A DNA stretch of 64,000 bases from Acidimicrobiales bacterium (lineage in GTDB: Bacteria > Actinomycetota > Acidimicrobiia > Acidimicrobiales > JAHWLA01). Position 1 is the first letter of the stretch. Every line of letters starts with the position of its first letter. Location of the stretch: assembly GCA_035536915.1 (NCBI GenBank), contig DATLNE010000001.1, positions 1 through 64,000 of the forward strand, written 5' to 3'. Shown here one piece after another: positions 15,921-23,716 of the stretch. The notes below the pieces were generated by a model. The model was not told the DNA's origin and did not search any database. It saw only the letters and a program-made list of their open reading frames with translations. Position numbers and translations under genes: made by a program.

Positions 15921-17015
15921 TCACCGGCTCCCCCCTGCTGTGGCCGCCGTGATGTCGCCGCCGAGACGGCCCAACGCCTGGATGGCCTCCTCCAAGGTGG
16001 CCACCTTCACGATCTGCAGCTTGCTGCCCGCGTGCGACAGCGCCACCTCGTACTCGCCCGGCGGCACGAGGAAGACGTCTGCTCCTTGGTTGCGGACGGC
16101 CGCCGTCTTCTGGGCGACCCCGCCGACTTCGCCGACTTCGCCGTTCATGTCGATGGTGCCGGTGACCGCCACCTTCTTGCCCCCGGTGAGCTCGCCCGCC
16201 GAGAGCTGCTCGATGAGGCCGAGGGCGAAGGCCAGGCCCGCCGAGGGGCCGCCGATGCGACCGCTGTCGATGTTCACCTCGAAGGGCTTGTCGAAGCGGC
16301 GGTCCTTGGTCTGCATGACCACGCCGAGGAAGGCGTTGCCCTCTCGCTCGCCCAGGGTAACCTCTTCGATGCGGGTGGTGCCGTTGCTGTCGGTCACCTC
16401 GATGCGGGCGACTTCGCCGGGCCGGTGAGAGCGGATGCGGTCGACGGCGGCCTGCGACACGGTCGTCGGAACGCCGTCGACGGCGGTGATGGCGTCGCCC
16501 GGGGCGAGGCGCCCGGAGGCCGGTGAGCCGTCGCTGACCTGGACGACGAGGGCGCCCTTGCCGGTCTCGGGCACGTTGTGGCCGAGCTGGCGCAGGGCGA
16601 CGACGATGGCCGTCTCCTTGGAGTCGTCCATGAGCTGGAGGTTCTGCTGGCGGTACTGCGCCGGCGGGGTGCGGCCCAGGATCTGCTCTTCGGGCACGAC
16701 GTCGACCTCGTCGTCGAGCCAGCCCTGCACGGCGCCCAGCGCCTTGACCCGCTGGAGGGAGACGGTGGCCAGGTAGACCTCGCCGCGGCTCGGGTAGAGG
16801 CGACCCTCGGGCGCCCGGATGAGCTCGTCGACCTCACGGGCGTCGCCGGGTGCGATGGCGTAGTACGGGAGATCGGTGTTGAGAGAGACGGCGAGGGTGA
16901 GAAGGCCGATGACCACGTGCGGCACCCACCAGAAGTGCAGCCACAGGGGGCGTTCGGGCGCCGGTTGGAGGCCGCTCCCCGATGGCACACCCGTCCCGGA
17001 GTCGGGCACTACCAT
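15921..17015 (-). CDS. YlbL-type membrane protease (PDZ plus Lon-like S16 domain)
   Basis: A 364-residue protein from the ATG at 17015, with one N-terminal span (PHVVIGLLTLAVSL). A PDZ domain follows (PASGRLAPGDAITAVDGVP), then a C-terminal Lon-type catalytic domain with Ser258 in GGPSAGLAFAL and Lys303 in QKTAAV, 45 residues apart as in Lon. Upstream in-frame starts (GTG 17033, ATG 17108) would add residues that do not look conserved. Known relatives are YlbL and mycobacterial Rv3194c; they degrade or process membrane proteins. It transcribes divergently from the proline-rich membrane protein gene. Confidence 0.88.
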   Translation of the reverse strand: MVVPDSGTGVPSGSGLQPAPERPLWLHFWWVPHVVIGLLTLAVSLNTDLPYYAIAPGDAREVDELIRAPEGRLYPSRGEVYLATVSLQRVKALGAVQGWLDDEVDVVPEEQILGRTPPAQYRQQNLQLMDDSKETAIVVALRQLGHNVPETGKGALVVQVSDGSPASGRLAPGDAITAVDGVPTTVSQAAVDRIRSHRPGEVARIEVTDSNGTTRIEEVTLGEREGNAFLGVVMQTKDRRFDKPFEVNIDSGRIGGPSAGLAFALGLIEQLSAGELTGGKKVAVTGTIDMNGEVGEVGGVAQKTAAVRNQGADVFLVPPGEYEVALSHAGSKLQIVKVATLEEAIQALGRLGGDITAATAGGSR

Positions 17016-17147
17016 CGGGTCGATCGTGTCCACGTCCGTGACTTGCCTCTTCGGGATGCCGGCGGGTGGGCCGGGCGGCCGCAATAAGTGTGCGGGACAG
17101 CCTGCCATGGAACCGGCCGCTATCGGCGCCGTCCTGGTCGGCGCGCC

Positions 17148-18365
17148 ATGACGGAGCCCGAGGAGGGACCGGAGGCGCCCAAGGCGCCCGACCTGAGCAC
17201 CAAGCCGGTGCTCGAGTGGACGGCCGACGAATGGCGGGCGTGGATCGAGACCACGCGCGTGCCCGAGCAGTCGGCCGCCTCGCCCGCGGCAGAGGCGGCG
17301 CCGACCAAGGACTGGTGGGACCGCTTGGCCGGCGACCAGCCCCGTCAGGCGCCCGCTCCGGGCCCGTCGACCGCTCCCCCGCGGCCTGAGCCGGGGTCCG
17401 CGCCACCGAATGTGCCTGCGCGTCCGGAGGCGACCGATGCGCCGTCGCCGCCCGAGCCGGCTTCATGGCCGCGGCCTGCGCCCGCCGCGGCGGCGCCGAC
17501 TTCGCCCGCCGCACCTCCGCGGCCTGAGGCCCCCTCTGCGACGCCGGGCTCGCCGCCCGCTCCGTCGCGGCCCGAGGTTGCTACCACGGGTTCGACGGGT
17601 TCGCCGGTGAATCCTCAGCGGCCCGAGCCGTCGCCCGCAGGTGCGCCTCCTGCACCGCTGCGGCCCGAGCCCACGGCCCCGGCACCGGCTCCACCCGCCG
17701 CTTCCCCGCGACCCGAGGCCACCTCCGGGTTCCCGGGTTCACCCGCTCCGTCGCCACGGCCTGAGACCGCATCTGCGGCGACGGGTACGCCGACTGCTTC
17801 TCCGCGTCCCGAATCAGGTTCTGCGTCGCCGAGTCCGACACGGCCCGAGCCGACGTCGCCGGCATCGACTTCCCCGCCTGGGCCCGCACCCGGTCCTCCG
17901 TCGGCCCCGCCGCGACCGCCCTCGTTCTCGCCGCCGCCCGGTGCGCCCGCGCCCCCCCGTCCCGAGACGGCGGTGCCACCGAGCCCGACGACGCACGCCC
18001 CCGCGGCCGCCGGTCCGCAATCGGCTGGGCCGTCGACCGTCCCGCGTCCGGTCCCGCCGTTGCCCGGTGCGCCCGGTGCGCCCGGTGCGCCCGGTGCGCC
18101 GATGCCCACGCCGGCCCCGCCGCTTCCCCGACCGGTGGACGCGCCGCCCACGGCCACAACGCCGGCCCCGCCTGGTCGGGCCACGCCGCCGGGCCCACCG
18201 GCGGAACAGCGTCGCCAACGTGCCATCGCCGACCCCGCCCAGCATCGCGTGCGCTCAGGCGTGGCCCTGCTGATCGTGTCGGTCGTGGTCGGAGTACTCA
18301 GCGCGGGCTTGGTGGCCGTGGCCATCGCTTTGGCGCTGGTCGCGCTGAAGCGCGCCGTCGGCTGA
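17148..18365 (+). CDS. Proline-rich tail-anchored membrane protein
   Basis: A 405-residue protein. Residues 1-60 are acidic and contain two Trp-rich helices (EWTADEWRAWIETT, KDWWDRLAG). About 290 residues of degenerate Pro/Ala repeat follow, in which RPE recurs roughly every 10-14 residues. The tail is a single C-terminal span (GVALLIVSVVVGVLSAG) ending in KRAVG. A perfect GAPG tandem repeat lies at about 18068-18100. The protein is probably a cytoplasmic proline-rich rod anchored by its tail. Proline-rich regions of this kind bind partner domains, but no partner is evident. No ribosome site is obvious. Confidence 0.7.
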   Translation: MTEPEEGPEAPKAPDLSTKPVLEWTADEWRAWIETTRVPEQSAASPAAEAAPTKDWWDRLAGDQPRQAPAPGPSTAPPRPEPGSAPPNVPARPEATDAPSPPEPASWPRPAPAAAAPTSPAAPPRPEAPSATPGSPPAPSRPEVATTGSTGSPVNPQRPEPSPAGAPPAPLRPEPTAPAPAPPAASPRPEATSGFPGSPAPSPRPETASAATGTPTASPRPESGSASPSPTRPEPTSPASTSPPGPAPGPPSAPPRPPSFSPPPGAPAPPRPETAVPPSPTTHAPAAAGPQSAGPSTVPRPVPPLPGAPGAPGAPGAPMPTPAPPLPRPVDAPPTATTPAPPGRATPPGPPAEQRRQRAIADPAQHRVRSGVALLIVSVVVGVLSAGLVAVAIALALVALKRAVG

Positions 18366-18404
18366 CCGACGACGCGCTTCTAGACGACCTGCACTACAGA
18401 GCGA

Positions 18405-18722
18405 TCAGCGGTTGAAGCGGTTGAACCGGCCCGCGGCGGCGCCGTTGCCCGACATGGGCTCGACGACGACCGGGTCGTCCATCATGCCAACGGCGCGCTC
18501 GGCCTCTTCGACCACAGGCGCAGCGTCGGCCGAGGCAGCAACCTCGACGCGGTAGTAGGTGCGGACTTCAAGCGGGATCTCCTGCATGTGGAACAGCCGG
18601 GTGTCGGTGACACCCTCCTGGTTCCGCAGGTGCTCCACGAACCGAACCGCTTCATCGAGGGATTCGGCTTGGTGGTAGCCCGGCTTCCCGTCAGCGCTCC
18701 GGAAGACGACCATGTGCGACAT
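18405..18722 (-). CDS. Small conserved-looking protein of unknown function
   Basis: A 105-residue protein starting at ATG 18722, chosen because AAAGGAG lies seven bases upstream. The first 70 residues form a compact alpha/beta pattern (MSHMVVFRSADGKPGYHQ, LDEAVRFVEHLRN, TRLFHMQEIPLEV, YYRVEV). A disordered tail ends in GRFNRFNR. The early part resembles small actinobacterial proteins that take a string-of-strands dimer fold, but I cannot name a family. It diverges from the toxin-antitoxin operon. Confidence 0.7.
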   Translation of the reverse strand: MSHMVVFRSADGKPGYHQAESLDEAVRFVEHLRNQEGVTDTRLFHMQEIPLEVRTYYRVEVAASADAAPVVEEAERAVGMMDDPVVVEPMSGNGAAAGRFNRFNR

Positions 18723-18780
18723 GACCACTCCTTTCCGGGACTAGCCATCGACCCCCGCTGGCCGGCACTTGAGCAACGTT

Positions 18781-18823
18781 CCTCCGAACGGAGGTCTACG
18801 AAAAAGTAGACGAAGCAGTAGAC
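18781..18823. promoter_or_regulatory. Clustered palindromes upstream of the toxin-antitoxin operon (candidate operator)
   Basis: A perfect palindrome CCTCCG-AA-CGGAGG spans 18781-18794. It is followed by GTCTAC (18794-18799), GTAGAC (18806-18811) and again GTAGAC (18818-18823), the three half-sites lying exactly 12 bases apart. The last half-site also forms a TAGACT -10-like box six bases before the antitoxin GTG. Ribbon-helix-helix antitoxins bind such arrayed half-sites, so autoregulation is the natural inference. Confidence 0.6.
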
Positions 18824-18830
18824 TGTTGGT

Positions 18831-19070
18831 GTGAGCACGACGATCAGAGTCCCGATACGAACGCGTGACCGGCTCGCCGCGCTGGCCAACGCCACCGGCC
18901 GGCCCATGACGGCTGTGGTCGAGGACGCGCTCGACGCGCTCGAGCGGCGCATCTTCTTCGAGAGCCTCAACGCCCGCTACGAGGACCTGCGGAACGACGG
19001 GGCCGCGTGGGCCGCCGTCGAGGCTGAACGGGCGGCGGAAGAAGGCGCCACCCGCGACCACTCGAAGTGA
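18831..19070 (+). CDS. Ribbon-helix-helix-type antitoxin (MazE-like)
   Basis: A 79-residue protein. Its N-terminal strand MSTTIRVPIRTRDRLAALA and following helix (GRPMTAVVEDALDALERR) match the RHH DNA-binding dimer fold of antitoxins. The C-terminal half is charged and helical, as expected for the toxin-binding arm. It begins with GTG and probably has no leader, since a TAGACT box is six bases upstream. The toxin gene overlaps its last four bases (GTGA). It should neutralise the toxin and repress the operon through the upstream half-sites. Confidence 0.82.
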   Translation: MSTTIRVPIRTRDRLAALANATGRPMTAVVEDALDALERRIFFESLNARYEDLRNDGAAWAAVEAERAAEEGATRDHSK

Positions 19071-19405
19071 GGCCACGCAGGGGTGAACTGTGGTTGGTCG
19101 ACTTCGGGGAGCCCGTCGGGCGTGAACAGGCTGGGCGCCGTCCTGCGCTCGTCGTCTCCGCCGATGCGCTGAACGAAGGCCCCGCCGGCGTGGTGGTCGT
19201 CGTCCCTCTCACCACCGCACGCCGGGGACTGCCGTCGCACATCGAGATAGAGCCACGCGACTCCGGCTTGTCGGAAGTGAGCTACGCCAAGTGCGAAGAC
19301 GTGAAGTCGATCTCGGACCGGCGCCTGGTGGCGCGACTGGGGAGCACGGACCCCGGCGTCATGTTCTCGGTCGGCCGCACCCTGACCTATCTGCTCGACC
19401 TCTGA
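19067..19405 (+). CDS. MazF/PemK-like mRNA interferase toxin
   Basis: A 112-residue protein opening RRGELWLVDFGEPVG, then RPALVVSADALN and VVVVPLTTARRG. These are the conserved beta strands of the CcdB/PemK barrel, with an Arg after PLTT as expected for RNA cleavage. The segment YAKCEDVKSISDRRL corresponds to the conserved C-terminal half (usually S/AxxDQIrtidksRL). Length and overlap with the antitoxin gene fit a type II module. The cleavage sequence cannot be predicted from this. Confidence 0.87.
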   Translation: MRPRRGELWLVDFGEPVGREQAGRRPALVVSADALNEGPAGVVVVVPLTTARRGLPSHIEIEPRDSGLSEVSYAKCEDVKSISDRRLVARLGSTDPGVMFSVGRTLTYLLDL

Positions 19406-19410
19406 CCGAC

Positions 19411-20031
19411 CTACGGCCGGAGCGCCAGGCGCACCACGTAGCGCTGCTTGGCCGAGCCGGGCGGATGGCAGGCGAACAACGTTGCCGTCGGCGTGGGCGT
19501 GGGATCGGCGATGTCGACCCGCCGCGGTGTGACCACGAACGACTCGGTCACCAGGTACACGGTGCGCACGCCACCTAGGTCGAAGACGACCTCGTCGCCG
19601 GCGACCAGCTTGTCGATGTTGCGGAACGGGCGCGAGTGGGTCACCCGGTGCCCGGCGATGACGACGTTGCCGTTCTCTCCCGGCATGGCCGTGCCCGGCC
19701 AGTGGCTCGGGCCCTTGTCGATGTTGCGCAGGCTGATGCCGTGGTAGAGCCGGTGCACCAACCCGATCTTGGGGATCTCGATGGTGCCGATCTCCACGAT
19801 GGGCTCGGCCGCGTAGGGGTCGGCGGGTGGCGTGACCGGCCCGCGCACGGTGGTGGTGGTCGACGACCCGGCCGGCGCCGCCACCGTCGTCGACACCGGC
19901 ACCTCGGCCACCGGGTTGTCGACGGCGACCGCAGGCGCCTCGGTCGTCCGCTCCACCACGACGGCGCCGAGGCCCGACAGCAGCAGGCCGACGACGAGGA
20001 CCGTCAGGAGGCGGCGGGTGTCGGGACGCAT
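19411..20031 (-). CDS. Class E sortase
   Basis: A 206-residue membrane-anchored transpeptidase. One N-terminal span (residues 9-26) is followed by a Thr/Pro linker, then the sortase barrel with catalytic His128 (AGHRVTH), Cys188 (LFACHPPG) and Arg197 (KQRYVV). The sequence TLFACHPPG rather than TLxTC is usual in class E. It would anchor surface proteins with an LPXTG-like (often LAXTG) signal to peptidoglycan. No substrate with a sorting signal is visible in the window. The start lies 28 bases inside the end of the TetR gene, implying co-translation. Confidence 0.88.
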   Translation of the reverse strand: MRPDTRRLLTVLVVGLLLSGLGAVVVERTTEAPAVAVDNPVAEVPVSTTVAAPAGSSTTTTVRGPVTPPADPYAAEPIVEIGTIEIPKIGLVHRLYHGISLRNIDKGPSHWPGTAMPGENGNVVIAGHRVTHSRPFRNIDKLVAGDEVVFDLGGVRTVYLVTESFVVTPRRVDIADPTPTPTATLFACHPPGSAKQRYVVRLALRP

Positions 20032-20639
20032 CCCGCCAGTGTGGCGCCGCCGTACACCGCGTGCAGCCACAGGTCGGCCAACGTCTCGGCCAGCGCCTCG
20101 CCCGAGGGCGGTTCGCCGAACTCCACGTGGGCGATGGCCGACCACTCGACCATGGCCACAAGCGCGTAGGCGGTCGACGAGGGGTCGAGCGCCCGCACCT
20201 CTCCGCGCTCCACCAACAGCGCCAACAGCCGCTCCACCCGCTGGATGAAGGGGCGGCGCAAGTCGGTCCACATGCGCTCCAGCGCCGCGCTCGAGTGCAT
20301 GCCTTCGAGCAGGCACCGCCACAGCCCCTTGTGGGCGGCGAACACGCCGAAGGCGCCGGTCACCGCTCGCCGCACCGTCGAGGCCAGGTCGCCGCTCCAC
20401 GGCTCCTCCGCCTGCCGGTGGATGTCGCCCGCCACGTCGGCCATGACGTTGGCGAAGGCGTCCTCCTTGTTGCGGAAGTACAGGTAGAACGTGCCGTGCG
20501 ACATGTTCGCCGCTTCGGTGATGGCACCGACCGACGCGCCTTGGTAGCCGCGTTCTTCGAAGACCTGACGGGCGGCAACCAGCAGCTGCTCACCCGTCCT
20601 CTGGCGTTTGCTCACAAGCTCGGCCAACCTCTCGTTCAC
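20004..20639 (-). CDS. TetR-family transcriptional regulator
   Basis: A 211-residue regulator. The helix-turn-helix lies at about residues 20-65 with the signature VGAITEAANMSHGTFYLYF, followed by a helical ligand domain. It shares a 28-base overlap with the sortase gene and is divergent from the HEAT-repeat gene by two bases. Any operator must therefore lie within coding sequence or upstream of a longer transcript. The regulated genes are unknown; the sortase is the nearest candidate. Confidence 0.88.
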   Translation of the reverse strand: MNERLAELVSKRQRTGEQLLVAARQVFEERGYQGASVGAITEAANMSHGTFYLYFRNKEDAFANVMADVAGDIHRQAEEPWSGDLASTVRRAVTGAFGVFAAHKGLWRCLLEGMHSSAALERMWTDLRRPFIQRVERLLALLVERGEVRALDPSSTAYALVAMVEWSAIAHVEFGEPPSGEALAETLADLWLHAVYGGATLAGCVPTPAAS

Positions 20640-20641
20640 CG

Positions 20642-21250
20642 ATGACCGGGGACGACCACGTTACCGAGCACGCCCGCCGCCGACGCCAGGTGGCCCTTGC
20701 GGGCCACGCAGGCGACGAACGCAGCGCCCGCGCCGGCTTGGGCGACGGCCACCCCGGCACCCGGGCCACCGCCCTCGGTGCCCTGGCCCGCGCCGATGCC
20801 CTCACCGACGACGACCTGCGGGCGGGCCTGGCCGACCCCGACCCCGCGGTGCGCCGCCGCGCCTGCGAACTGGCCGCCATTCACCCCGGCGTCGAGCTCG
20901 TCGACTCGCTGGCCGACGGCGACACCACCGTGGTGGAAGCGGCGGCGTGGGCGCTGGGTGAACAAGGCCACGACGACGACGGCACCGTCGCCGCCCTCAG
21001 TGCCATCGCCCTCCACCACAAGGACCCGCTGTGCCGCGAGGCGGCGGTGGCCGCACTGGGCGCCATCGGCGCCGAGGGCGGGTTGGCCGCCATCCTCGTC
21101 GCCACCGAGGACAAGCCCGCCGTGCGCCGACGCGCCGTGCTCGCCCTTGCCCCCTTCGAGGGCCCCGAGGTCGACGCCGCCCTGCAACGAGCACTCGTCG
21201 ACCGCGACTGGCAGGTCCGCCAAGCAGCCGAGGACCTGCTCCGAGAATGA
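20642..21250 (+). CDS. HEAT-repeat protein
   Basis: A 202-residue protein built of about five helical repeats of some 30 residues. Examples are PDPAVRRRACELAAI, DTTVVEAAAWALGEQG, DPLCREAAVAALGAIG, KPAVRRRAVLALA and DWQVRQAAEDLLRE. The pattern is that of HEAT/PBS-lyase-like scaffolds, which bind partner proteins. No catalytic residues are visible. The ATG at 20642 begins two bases from the divergent TetR start, so expression signals overlap that gene. A strong terminator follows at once. Confidence 0.8.
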   Translation: MTGDDHVTEHARRRRQVALAGHAGDERSARAGLGDGHPGTRATALGALARADALTDDDLRAGLADPDPAVRRRACELAAIHPGVELVDSLADGDTTVVEAAAWALGEQGHDDDGTVAALSAIALHHKDPLCREAAVAALGAIGAEGGLAAILVATEDKPAVRRRAVLALAPFEGPEVDAALQRALVDRDWQVRQAAEDLLRE

Positions 21251-21285
21251 GAAAGGCCCGCCCCCAGTGGGGGCGGGCCTTTCTC
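21249..21285. terminator. Bidirectional hairpin terminator
   Basis: A perfect 17-base stem (21249-21265 with 21269-21285) has a three-base loop AGT. The left arm ends GGCCCGCCCCC and starts GAGAAA, so a short A/T-biased tail exists on both sides. It sits between the convergent HEAT-repeat and substrate-binding-protein genes, overlapping the former's stop codon. Confidence 0.85.
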
Positions 21286-21300
21286 GACAACGTTCGGTGC

Positions 21301-22584
21301 TTACTTCGCCTCGGCGAATGTGTACTTCTTGGCGGCGTCCGAGGTGTAGTCGTACTTCACCCGCTCGATGCCGATGGGCTTGTCCGGGTTGATCTTGAAG
21401 AGGGTGCTCGTGCGGGGCGGCTCGCGCTCGGCGGCCGGGCCGTACTTGTAGTCACCGCTCAACCCGTCGAATGTCAGCGTGCCCACCTGCTCCATGGCCC
21501 GCTTGATGCCCTCCCGGCCCAGGTCGCCGAGCTCGACGGCCTTCTCCAGCACCTGGGTCACGGCCCGGGCCTGGTTGTAGCCGAAGGCGAAGTAGTAGTC
21601 GGGCTGCTGGCTCGGCTGGTAGTCGCGCAGGCGGTCGAGCATGGGCTTCATGCCGGGCACCGCGGGATCGCCCCACTCGGAGCCCTCACCGGCCAGGTAG
21701 AAGGTGCGGGCCAGGTAGTCCTTCAGCGCCGACTGGGCCAACGCTCCGATGTAGCTGGGCGACTGGCCGATCCACTGCGGCGCGAAGCCCTGCTGGGCCG
21801 CTGTGCCCAAGGCCTTGCCGGTGTCGGTCGGGGTCGACACGAGGAACACGACCTGGCACCCGGCGCCCTTGAGCTGCTGGACCTGGGCGGTGAAGTCGGG
21901 GGCCGACCCCTTGAACTTGGCCTGCGTCTTCACGGTGAAGTTGAGCTCCTTCGCCGCGAAGTCGACGCCCTGCTGGCCTGCCTGGCCGTAGACGTCGTCC
22001 TGGGTCATGGTGCAGATGGTCTTACCCTGGCCCCCGCCTTCCTTCATGAGCCAGTCGGCGGCGTTGATCATCTGGATCTGGTACGGCCCGCCGATGGGCA
22101 GGAGGTTGGGCTGACGCACCCACTCGGCGTCGAGCGACGCAGGAGACGCCACGATGTTGTCGGTCTTGAGCTGCGGCAGCACCGCGTTCGTCGACGGCGT
22201 GCCCAGAAGCTGGGCGAACATCACGACGTTGTTCTTGATCTCGTTGTAGCGCTGGATGGCGTTCTGGGGGATGTACTGGCTGTCCTTGGCGTCAAGCTCG
22301 ATCTTGTACTTGCCGGCGATGCCGCCCTGGGCGTTGATGTGGTCGAACCACACCCGGTTGCCCGCCGTCAGGGGCACGCCGATAGCCGCCACCGGCCCCG
22401 TGAGCGGGCTGATGACACCGAGACGGATGACGCCTGCGGCCGGGTCGAAGCCCGGGGCCGCCTGCAACGTCTTGTTGCCGTTGTCGCCGCCGGCATCGTC
22501 GTCGTCGGACCCGCCACACGCGGCGCCCAGCAGCGCCACGACCGACAGGACCGCCGACAGCCACCGCAGGTTCTTTCGTTTCAT
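21301..22584 (-). CDS. Liv-type ABC transporter substrate-binding lipoprotein
   Basis: A 427-residue periplasmic-binding-fold lipoprotein: the signal ends LLGAACGGS with Cys23 lipidated. The type I fold opens with VIRLGVISPLTGPVAAIG and NRVWFDHINAQGG, family signatures for branched-chain amino acid, amide or aromatic acid binders. An AAAGGAG site precedes the ATG. It is the last gene of the minus-strand liv operon. The ligand cannot be read directly. Co-transcription with an acyl-CoA synthetase hints at a carboxylic acid rather than an amino acid. Confidence 0.9.
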   Translation of the reverse strand: MKRKNLRWLSAVLSVVALLGAACGGSDDDDAGGDNGNKTLQAAPGFDPAAGVIRLGVISPLTGPVAAIGVPLTAGNRVWFDHINAQGGIAGKYKIELDAKDSQYIPQNAIQRYNEIKNNVVMFAQLLGTPSTNAVLPQLKTDNIVASPASLDAEWVRQPNLLPIGGPYQIQMINAADWLMKEGGGQGKTICTMTQDDVYGQAGQQGVDFAAKELNFTVKTQAKFKGSAPDFTAQVQQLKGAGCQVVFLVSTPTDTGKALGTAAQQGFAPQWIGQSPSYIGALAQSALKDYLARTFYLAGEGSEWGDPAVPGMKPMLDRLRDYQPSQQPDYYFAFGYNQARAVTQVLEKAVELGDLGREGIKRAMEQVGTLTFDGLSGDYKYGPAAEREPPRTSTLFKINPDKPIGIERVKYDYTSDAAKKYTFAEAK

Positions 22585-22595
22585 CAGCTCTCCTT

Positions 22596-22631
22596 TTGCT
22601 TGGTCAATACGAGTTGCATGGTCAATACGAG
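22596..22631. repeat. 18-base tandem duplication spanning the livM stop codon
   Basis: TTGCTTGGTCAATACGAG (22596-22613) and TTGCATGGTCAATACGAG (22614-22631) are adjacent copies differing at one base. On the minus strand the unit includes the end of livM and its TGA, so the duplication created a second in-frame-looking stop in the intergenic spacer. Confidence 0.85.
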
Positions 22632-23716
22632 AATGGCCAGGCCCGAAAGTAGGCCTTGATGCGAAGCCACACGGCGGCCAACCCGCGCGGCTCGAGGATC
22701 AGGAACAGGATGATGAGCACCCCGAAGGCGATCTGGTTGACCTGGAACACGGTCAACCCACCCGCTCCTGGTTGTTGCTCAATGAAGGGGATGCTGCCGC
22801 CGTACTTGCTCACCAACGCGGGGAGCAGGCCTGCGAACAGGGCGCCGATCACCGAGCCGAAGACGGTGCCGATGCCCCCGACGATGATCATGAACACGAA
22901 CTGGATCGACAGGAAGAGGTTGAACGAGTCGGGTGCGATGAACTGCTGGTACGTGGCGAACAAGGCGCCGGCCATGGCCGCAAGCGCGCTCGACACCACG
23001 AACGCACCGACCTTGTAGCGCCCCAGGCTCACGCCGATCACCTGGGCGGCGACGTCACGATCGCGGATAGCCTGCATGGCCCGCCCCGGTCGGCTGCGCA
23101 CGATGTTCTTGGCGATCAGCAGCGACAGGAACACGAGCGCCCACACCAGCCAGAAGAAGCTCTGGTTGCGGGTGTAGGCCCGTCCGCCCACCGCCAGGGC
23201 GTTGAAGTCGAGGAACCCGAGCGACAGCGGTGCGGTGGAGCCGTTGCCGCCGGGGCCGCCGGTCAGCGACTCCCAGTTCTCGAAGACGTGCTGGCCGAGG
23301 AACACGAGGCCCAGCGAGATGACGGCGAGGTAGTTGCCGCGCAGCCGCAAGGCGAAGGGCCCGACGATGCCGCCGACGAGCCCGCCCACCACGGCCGATG
23401 CCAGCAGCCATACCGGGAGGGGAAGCTCGTGCCTGGTGCCGAGCATCATCGTGGTGTACGCCCCGCACGCCATGAAGAAGGCGTGCCCGAGCGACACCTG
23501 TCCCGTGTAACCGCTCAGCAGGTTGAGGCCGATGGCACCGATGGCGAAGATCCCGGCGTAGACCAGCACGCTCAGCCAGAAGTCGTCGGGCAACAGCACC
23601 GGCAGTAACAGCGCCAAGGCGAGCACGGCGACGATCGACGCCTTCGACTGGCGCGTGCGGAACAGCTTGAGGTCGTCTGCGTAGTCGCGGGTCATGTTGA
23701 GGTTGCGCAGGCGCAT
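22622..23716 (-). CDS. livM: Liv-type ABC transporter permease, LivM family
   Basis: A 364-residue membrane protein with eight to ten spans. Family signatures are NLLSGYTGQVSLGHAFFMACGAY and GGIGTVFGSVIGALF, the second lying before the cytoplasmic coupling helix (both given here by their conserved cores). The start ATG shares one base with the livH stop (TGATG). It pairs with LivH to form the channel. It ends just before an 18-base duplicated segment, so the 3' end has been slightly remodelled without affecting the domain. Confidence 0.92.
   Translation of the reverse strand: MRLRNLNMTRDYADDLKLFRTRQSKASIVAVLALALLLPVLLPDDFWLSVLVYAGIFAIGAIGLNLLSGYTGQVSLGHAFFMACGAYTTMMLGTRHELPLPVWLLASAVVGGLVGGIVGPFALRLRGNYLAVISLGLVFLGQHVFENWESLTGGPGGNGSTAPLSLGFLDFNALAVGGRAYTRNQSFFWLVWALVFLSLLIAKNIVRSRPGRAMQAIRDRDVAAQVIGVSLGRYKVGAFVVSSALAAMAGALFATYQQFIAPDSFNLFLSIQFVFMIIVGGIGTVFGSVIGALFAGLLPALVSKYGGSIPFIEQQPGAGGLTVFQVNQIAFGVLIILFLILEPRGLAAVWLRIKAYFRAWPFSY

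Noticed and set aside
18068-18100. GAPG tandem repeat as a mobile or regulatory repeat
   Set aside because: It is a simple codon expansion inside the proline-rich protein and needs no other explanation.
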